From positions 84,564,271-84,628,270 of the forward strand of contig CM066737.1 in NCBI GenBank assembly GCA_033961575.1: a stretch of 64,000 nt of DNA. Direction: 5' to 3'. Origin of the DNA: Aselliscus stoliczkanus (taxonomy: Eukaryota; Chordata; Mammalia; Chiroptera; Hipposideridae). The position numbers were made by a program, and so were the translations under genes. Below the pieces are notes generated by a model, which worked only from the letters and a program-made list of their open reading frames with translations, was not told where the DNA came from and ran no database searches. How positions within the stretch are numbered: position 1 is the first letter of the stretch; every line of letters starts with the position of its first letter. Of this stretch, positions 57,443 through 64,000 are shown piece after piece.

Positions 57443-58089
57443 CAAGAGGCTCACCAAAACTTAAAGGAAACATGAACAAATTAGATATTCAATGGAGAAT
57501 TTCAAAACCTCTGATTTATTTCGTGTGTACATGACCAAGGAAGACCTGTGGAAGTTCTAATTCCTCATCTCTGATTGACCCAGAGGTTTTATACAAGAAG
57601 TAATTGAAGGTCAAGGCAGAGTTGTAAATTGCTTGAGTGTTCATTATATACCCCAACACATACAAAGAATCTCTCAGCAAAGGATGGGCAACTTACTGAT
57701 TTAAAGCATAAGGAAATCACTGTTTCATCATTAGGTAAGCACTACATTAAGAGACTTTCGTGGCCACACAAGAAAGGGAATACAGTACCTACAGAATTAG
57801 TTCTGGAATGTCACTAAACAAATAAACAATAACACTAATAACAACAAACAAAAAACTGCAACAACTGGTGAGTGAAGGTGAGATTCTCATTTCCACAGTT
57901 GGCATATTATGGTCTTTATAATGCCCCATTTTCAAAAATTAAATTTTGCGACACACAAAGAAACAAGAATGAATGATCCAAACACACAAAAAAGACTGTA
58001 AACAGAAACTGTCCTGGAGGAAGTTCAAGCATTTTATATATATATATATACACAAATGTATGTATATACAATATATATTACATATAAAT
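57443..58089. other. Intron, no recognised feature
   Basis: Only a small TA-rich run near 58034-58075. Confidence 0.5.
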
Positions 58090-58886
58090 TGTGACATTGA
58101 AATGCACAATAACTGAAATGAAAAATTCAATAGAGGGATTCAACAGATTTTAACTCGCTAAACAAAGAATCAGCCAACATGAAAAAATGTCAGTTGAGTT
58201 AATCCAGTCTGAGGAACGGAAAGAAAGAATGGATGAAGAAAAATGAACAAAGCTTCAGACATGTATAAAACACTATCATGTATACCAATATAATGCAAAA
58301 TGAGATTCCCTGGGAGGGAGAAGAGAAAGAGAGGCAGAAAAACTATGAAGAAATAATGACCAATAACACCGTAAACTGATAAAAAACATTAGTCTAAACA
58401 TGTTAAGAATTTTAATGAATTCCATGTAAGAGAAACTCAAAGTGATCTATCCTAAGACACATCAGTCAAACTGCCAAAAACCAAAGAAAAGAGAATCTTG
58501 AAAGTATAAAAACAAAAGTGACTCATTACACAAGGGATCCTTAATAATATGAACAACTAACTGACTTCTCATCAAAAACCATGAAGGCCATGTAGTGTGA
58601 AAACATATTTAGAGTACTGAAAGAAAAAGAATGTCAACCAAGAATTTTATATCCAACAAAATTCTCCTTCAAAAATGAAGATGAAATTAAGACAGTCCCA
58701 GATAAACAAGACCTGACAGACCTCATTGTTAGCAGAACTTTTCTACAAGAAATACTAAAGGGAATATTTGAAATTTAAATAAAAGAACACTAGACAGTAA
58801 CCTGAATCACAGAAAGAAATAGAGGTAAAGGTAAGTGTATGAATAAATATAAATAATCATATAAAAGTAGTTTAATTTGTATTTTC

Positions 58887-59005
58887 CTTTTTTTGTTGTT
58901 TTTTTTTTTTTGAGGGCAGTGTCACTGGCCCTCATATGTGGGACCGAACCGGGGCCGCTGGCTTCCCAAGCCAGCGCTTAACCACCGCACCACTCGGCCA
59001 GCCCT
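58887..59005 (-). repeat. Short tRNA-derived SINE
   Basis: T-run, TGAGGGCAGTGTCACTGGCC, GCCACTCGGCCAGCCC head complement; partial duplication TTTGTATTTTC. Confidence 0.93.
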
Positions 59006-60441
59006 ACTTTGTATTTTCATTAACTAAAAAAAATTTTTTTTCCCTTGATTTAAAAAAAACCTATGAAATATTATAAAACTGTGTTCATGGGATTACATTG
59101 TACGAAGTTGTCATTTCTATGATCATAGTACAAAGGAGGAGGATGCTATATTGTAGCAAAGTTTTATATTCTATTGAAATAAAGTTGGTAGTAATATACA
59201 TTACATTTTAAAGAATAAGATGTTAGTTATGTTTTCCATGGAAACCACTAATAAGATACCTCAAAAATTTATTCTGGAAAAAACAGGGAATTTAAATGCT
59301 AAAATAATACTTAATGAAAAATAAGGCAGTAACAGAGGAAAGATAACCAGAAAATTAAGATACACAGAAAATAAATAGCATAGAGGCAGATGTAAATTCT
59401 GTCTTACCTTACTTCATCAGTAAATATAAACTGATTCAATACACCAGTAAAATGTCTGAGATATGCAAAATAAATTTTAAAAAATGATCTACATAAATGT
59501 CATCTACTGGAGACCCTCTTTAGATTAAAAAACACAATACAATTGAAAGTAAAATAATGAAAAAATGATATACATGTAAATAATAAGTAAAAGAGAGATG
59601 CAGTGACCATACCAGTAACAGACGAAATAGATATTAAGGAAAAATTGCTACTGGAGACAAAGAAGGACATTATATATACTGATAACAGGACAATTCATCA
59701 AGAATATATAACAATTAGAAACATATGCATCTAACAGAGCCACAAAAGACATGAAGCAAAATCTGGAAGAACTAAAAGGAGAAATGATAATTCAATAATA
59801 ACCATTTGAGACTTCAATACTCCACTTGTGGACAAGTAGGTAGATCATAAATACATAAACAACTTAAAAAGTAAAGTAAATGAACTAGACCTAACAAACA
59901 TCTATGGAACACTCAACCCTATAAAAACAGATACTTTTCAAGTGCATATGGAACATTTCTCCAGGGAAAATCATATTCTAGGGTATAAGGCAAGCTTCAA
60001 CACATTTAAAATGTATCGAAATCATACAAAATACATTCTGCAACAACAACGGAATAAAATTAGAAATCAATAACAAAGTGAAATTTTGGAAATTCTTAAA
60101 TACGTGGAAATTAAACAACACACTCCCAAATTGATAATCATCAAGAAGAAATGGCAAGGGAAATTTTAAAAAATAATTTGAGATGAATTAAAATGAAAAT
60201 AAAACATACAAAACTTATGGGATACAGCTAACGCAGTGTTCAGGATGTTATAAATGCCTATATTAAAAAAGAGGATAAATTTCAAATCAGTACCTAACCT
60301 TGTAACATAAGAAAAAAGGAACAAGTAAATAACAACCAAACAAAGCAGAAGAGAAGAAATAATAAATACTTGGAGAAAAATTAATTGAATAAAATAGAGA
60401 AAAATTTTAAGAAAATCAGTAAAATCAAAAGTTGATCTTTG

Positions 60442-60542
60442 GGCGGGCCGAGAGGCGCAGTGGTTGAGCACTGGCTTGGGATGCCAGCAGCCCCGGTTCG
60501 GGTCCCACATATGAAGGCTGGTGATACTGCCCTCAAAAAAAA
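60442..60542 (+). repeat. Short tRNA-derived SINE
   Basis: GGCGGGCCGAGAGGCGCAGT head, GGTTCGGGTCCCAC B box, A-run; perfect 15-bp duplication AAAAGTTGATCTTTG at 60427-60441 and 60543-60557. Confidence 0.95.
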
Positions 60543-61149
60543 AAAAGTTGATCTTTGAAAATATCAAATTTAAAATACCTTTGGTAAGAATGACCAAGAA
60601 AAAATGAGGAAGACTCAAATTACAAAAATCATGAATATAAAAGGGAAAATCACTACTTATTTCACATAAATTTAATAAAACAATTATAAAGGAACACAAT
60701 GTATAGTTGTATATAATCAAATTAGATAACCTCAATGAAATGGACAAATTCCAAGAAAGACACAAACGATTTAAACTGACTCAAGAAGAATTACAAAATC
60801 TGAATAGACTTTCAGAAAAGTATTGAAGTAGCAATCAAAAAGCTTCCCACATAGAATAGCCAAACCCAGATGGCTTCATGGGTGAAATCTACTAAACATT
60901 TCGTAAAGAATTAATAAAAATCTTCACAAAAACAGAAATGATGGAATACTTCCCAAGCCATTCTTTAAGACCAGGATAATAGAAACAAATACTTCTATTT
61001 CTGACCAATTGGTTTTCAACAAGGATACCAAGACAATTCAATGGTGGAAACAATATTCTTTTCAACAAATGGTGCAGGGACTGTAGATATGCCCGTGCAA
61101 AAGAATGAGGTTGTAGCCCTATCTTACACCATATTAAAAAATAACTCAA

Positions 61150-61785
61150 GGCAGGTTGAGTGGCTTAGTTGGTTAAGAGCTTGCTCAAGAGTGCGAGCTC
61201 TGAGCAACAGCGTCGCCGGTTCAATTCCCACATGGGCCAGTGAGTTGTGCCCAAGCTGAGCTGCCGCTGAGCTGTCAACAGGTGGGAGGATGGCTCAGCT
61301 GGTGAGAGCATGTGCTCCTACCAACAAAGTTGCCTGTTCGAGATGGTGGGCTATGCCCGCCTGCAACTAAAGACTGAACTCAGCACCTTGAGCTGAGCTG
61401 TCTTCCAGGTGGCTCAGGGGATAGAGCACACGCTCTTAACAACAAGGCTGCTGGTTTGAATCCTGCATGGGATGGTGGCTATGCCCACCCGCAACTAAGA
61501 CTGAACTCGGCACATTGAGCTGAGCTGCCACCTGGATGGCTCAGGGGATAGAGCACACGCTCTTAAAAACGAGGCTGCTGGTTCTACTCCCGCATGGGAT
61601 GGTGGCTACGCCCACCTGCAACTAAGATTGTAACACAGCATCTTGAGCTTAGAGGCCACGAACTGCCAACAGGCAGCCAGATGGCAACTGGTGCGCTCCA
61701 CAACAGACTGAAGAACAAAAACTTGGCTGGTACCCCTCCCCAATTCCCCAACACTGTTCCCCTTCCCCAATTCCCCAATTAAAAA
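61150..61785 (+). repeat. Composite SINE with four tandem tRNA-like modules
   Basis: Four head-like units in the same direction: 61153-61240 (TGGCTTAGTTGGTTAAGAGC, GGTTCAATTCCC), 61288-61345 (GGATGGCTCAGCTGGTGAGA), 61409-61470 (GGTGGCTCAGGGGATAGAGC, GGTTTGAATCC) and 61536-61600 (same, GGTTCTACTCCC). Tail CAATTCCCCAACACTGTTCC and CCCAATTAAAAAG. No strong duplication. Confidence 0.88.
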
Positions 61786-62994
61786 GAAACCTCAAAATTG
61801 ATCACAGACCTAAATGTAAGTAGTAAAATTATAAAACTTTAGGAGAAAACATAAGAGTAAATCACCATGACCTTGGGTTATACAATGTTTTCTTCGATAT
61901 GACACTACAGAGCCCAAGTGACAAAAGGAAAATTAGATAAGTTAGACTTCATCAAAATTAAAAGATATTTTTCATCAGTTGTTATCATCAGAAAGTGAAA
62001 AGACAAATCCCAGAATGGAATGAAATATTTTCACATTACATTCTGATAAGGGAATTTTATCCAGAATATATAGGGAATACTGACAACTCAAAAAGACAAT
62101 GAATTTTTAAAGGGATAAAGGATTTGAATAGATATCTCTCCAAAGATGACACACACATTGACATACGCACATGAAAATATAATCAACATCATTAGTAACC
62201 ACAGAAATGCAAATAATAACTACAATGAAATATCATTTCATACTCACCAAAATTGCTATAATCAAAGATAATAAGAAGGGTTAATGAAAAGGGTTAGTGA
62301 GAATGTGGAGAAATTGGAACCCTCAATCATTGCTGGTGGGAATAAATTGTTACAGTTGCCTTGTAAAACAGTTTGGCAGTTACTTAAAATGTCAAATTAA
62401 CAAATTATCCTATGATCTAAGAATTCCACTCCAAGATAGATATCCAAATAAATGAAAACATGTGTCCACACAAAACTGTACATGAATGTTCCTAACTATT
62501 TTATTCATAAAGGACAAAAAGTAGAAACAATCCAAATGTCCATTAACTGAATGGACATTGGCTGTGCATGAACAGACAATATGTGATATTACCATACAAT
62601 TATTTGGGAATAAAAAGGAATGAAGTACTCGTTCATGTTACAATATGAACCTTGAAATTATTATGCTGTACGAAAGAAGCCAATCACAAAAAGACATACA
62701 TTGTATGATTCTGTTTATAGGAAATGTCCACAGTAATCTTATTCTTACAGACAAGAAATAAACTAGAAGTTAGCAGTGACTGAATGGAAGGGGAGATGGG
62801 GAGCGACTACTAATGGGTATAGGCTTTCCTTTTCCAGGTGAAAAATACGTTTTAAAATTAGATGGTGATTATGCATAATTGTGAATATCTTAAAAACCAC
62901 CATGTTGTATACCTTTAAAAGGTAAATTTTATGGTGTGTGAATTAAATTTTAATACAGTTGTTATCTAAAAAAAACAATACTTAAAGTAATTTA

Positions 62995-63149
62995 GGGGCC
63001 GGCCGAGTGGCTCAGTTGGTTAAGAGCTCGCTCAAGAGTGTGAGCTGAGCTGTGAGCAAGAGGGTCACCAGTTCAATTCCCAGCCCAAGCTGAGCTGCCA
63101 ATGAGCTGCCAAGAGTTGGCAGAATGACTCAGCTAAAAAAAAAAAAAAA
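62995..63149 (+). repeat. tRNA-derived SINE (CTCAGTTGG head type)
   Basis: GGGGCCGGCCGAGTGGCTCA, CTCGCTCAAGAGTGTGAGC, CAGTTCAATTCCCAGC, A-run. Confidence 0.94.
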
Positions 63150-63405
63150 GTCATGTCATCTGAGTGTAAATTTTGTCTTTCTTAAGGTATCCAACTTAAA
63201 AATAGAAGAATTTAAGGCAAAATAGAAGGCAACTTTCTCTTCTAGCAGTGTCCTCCTCTTAATTGGCAGTAAAAACAACTAAAAAAAAACAAAAAAGGAA
63301 TGCACACTTCATTTGGAAATAACTACTGAGGAAAAGTTCTGAGGGCTGTATTCAGAACCATGTGAGCCACAAAGGTAAAAAACTAGGATTAAAATAAATG
63401 CTGGC

Positions 63406-63527
63406 TGGCCGGCCGAGTGGCGCGGTGGTTAAGTGCTGGCTTGGGAAGCCAGCGGCCCTGGTTCGGGTCCCACATATGCAGGCCAGTGACACTGCCCTCA
63501 AAAAACAACAAAAAAAAGAACAAACAA
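63406..63527 (+). repeat. Short tRNA-derived SINE
   Basis: TGGCCGGCCGAGTGGCGCGG head, GGTTCGGGTCCCACAT, CACTGCCCTC, A-rich tail; duplication AAAATAAATG(C/G)TGGC at 63391-63405 and 63528-63542. Confidence 0.95.
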
Positions 63528-63826
63528 AAAATAAATGGTGGCACCCAAAGGGTCAAGCAGATGCTATCCCAGTTCCAACTCAAAAGGCCTCCATAACTCA
63601 ACTCCAACTCCCAAAGATTCCAGTCTCCATCCAGCTGTTTGATCCTGACAAGACAAACCCAGCACTCTTATCTAATCTGCTAGCTTTGATCTTCTAGAGA
63701 TTTGCCTCACACTAACTCAATGCCTTAGAGATGGAGGAGTCTCCAGAACTGATTAAGAAGACGGAGGAATTGAATGATGTATAACCTTCTACAATACACA
63801 CTAAGTGGAAATAAAATTCCAAATTA

Positions 63827-63906
63827 TTGGGTTGTCGGAAAAGTCATGACATATTTTTCTATGTCTTTCGTTGCAAAAATATGTCATGACTTTTCAGACA
63901 ACCCAA
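63827..63906. mobile_element. 80-bp mariner MITE, palindromic, copy 3
   Basis: TTGGGTTGTCGGAAAAGTC ... GACTTTTCAGACAACCCAA, TA at 63825-63826 and 63907-63908, exactly 80 bp. Sequence after it to 64000 shows nothing recognisable. Confidence 0.92.
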
Positions 63907-64000
63907 TATTTCAGCAAATTCTTGAGATATTGAGAGTGGAAAGAAACTCATACAAATACTATGACTTATTTTTTCTGTGGATAAGCTCATTGATACTGTT

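Larger units (their letters stand above)
58090..62965 (+). repeat. Old L1 (L1M-type), nearly 4 kb of L1 text
   Basis: ORF1-derived: AAAACCATGAAGGCCATGTA, TCAACCAAGAATTTTATATC, CCCAGATAAACAAGACCTGA. ORF2-derived: 59700-60260 (CTAACAAACATCTATGGAAC, CATATTCTAGGGTATAAGGC). 3' UTR: GAGAATGTGGAGAAATTGGA, CCATTAACTGAATGGACATT, ending ATGGTGTGTGAATTAAATTT. Many stops. SINEs at 58887, 60442 and 61150 interrupt it. Confidence 0.75.

Noticed and set aside
60166..60765. 199-codon minus frame, the second-longest in the window
   Set aside because: It crosses an old L1 and a SINE in antisense and is hydrophobic from A/T-rich codons; no coding support.
1..64000. CRISPR arrays, operons, phage or bacterial defence systems
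   Set aside because: The sequence is mammalian intronic DNA; regular repeats are microsatellites or transposons.

Overview
The window is vertebrate, specifically mammalian, nuclear DNA: AT-rich, long introns with canonical GT-AG splice sites, and dense SINE, L1, LTR and DNA-transposon insertions of many ages. Old shared elements (MIR, L2, MLT1, MER20, MER5A) place it in a placental mammal. The abundant tRNA-derived SINEs with a GGCCGGCCGAGTGG head, together with three kinds of short cut-and-paste elements (80-bp mariner palindromes, a Tc1/mariner MITE family, a hAT MITE), fit a bat, possibly rhinolophoid. That species call is inference from repeat content only.

The one protein-coding gene I can support is on the minus strand and runs through most of the window. 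Eight exons (52190-51995, 42900-42688, 32130-32030, 27955-27797, 26469-26243, 16841-16629, 7898-7817, 6672-6547) have good splice sites, and the codon phase matches at seven consecutive junctions apart from one 1-nt discrepancy inside the fifth exon. The encoded peptides match what I recall of CFAP47, an axonemal protein needed for the sperm flagellum and X-linked in human. The part here is about 438 codons, covering Ig-like/ASH-type beta repeats and the linker just before the calponin-homology domain. Neither end of the gene is in the window. The fifth exon carries a 7-base homopolymer that breaks the frame, next to an in-frame alternative acceptor that would bypass it.

Layout: 1-6500 is the intron below the last exon, with an L2, a long SINE, a 3.4-kb internally deleted L1 with intact ends and an LTR-like remnant. 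6500-17000 holds the last three exons plus inverted LTR pairs. 17000-26000 is intron rich in SINEs, MITEs, microsatellites and old L1. 26000-43000 holds four exons with a hAT element and several SINEs. 43000-52000 is intron with antisense old L1, a long-SINE inverted pair, MER20, MER5A and an old LTR. 52000-64000 has the first exon of the series, then antisense L1 ORF2, a solo LTR with 6-bp duplications, a long old L1 and a composite multi-tRNA-head SINE.

I found no previously undescribed multi-gene system. The most notable items are the frameshift and alternative-splice configuration in CFAP47, the four-module composite SINE, and the small DNA-transposon families with foldback variants.
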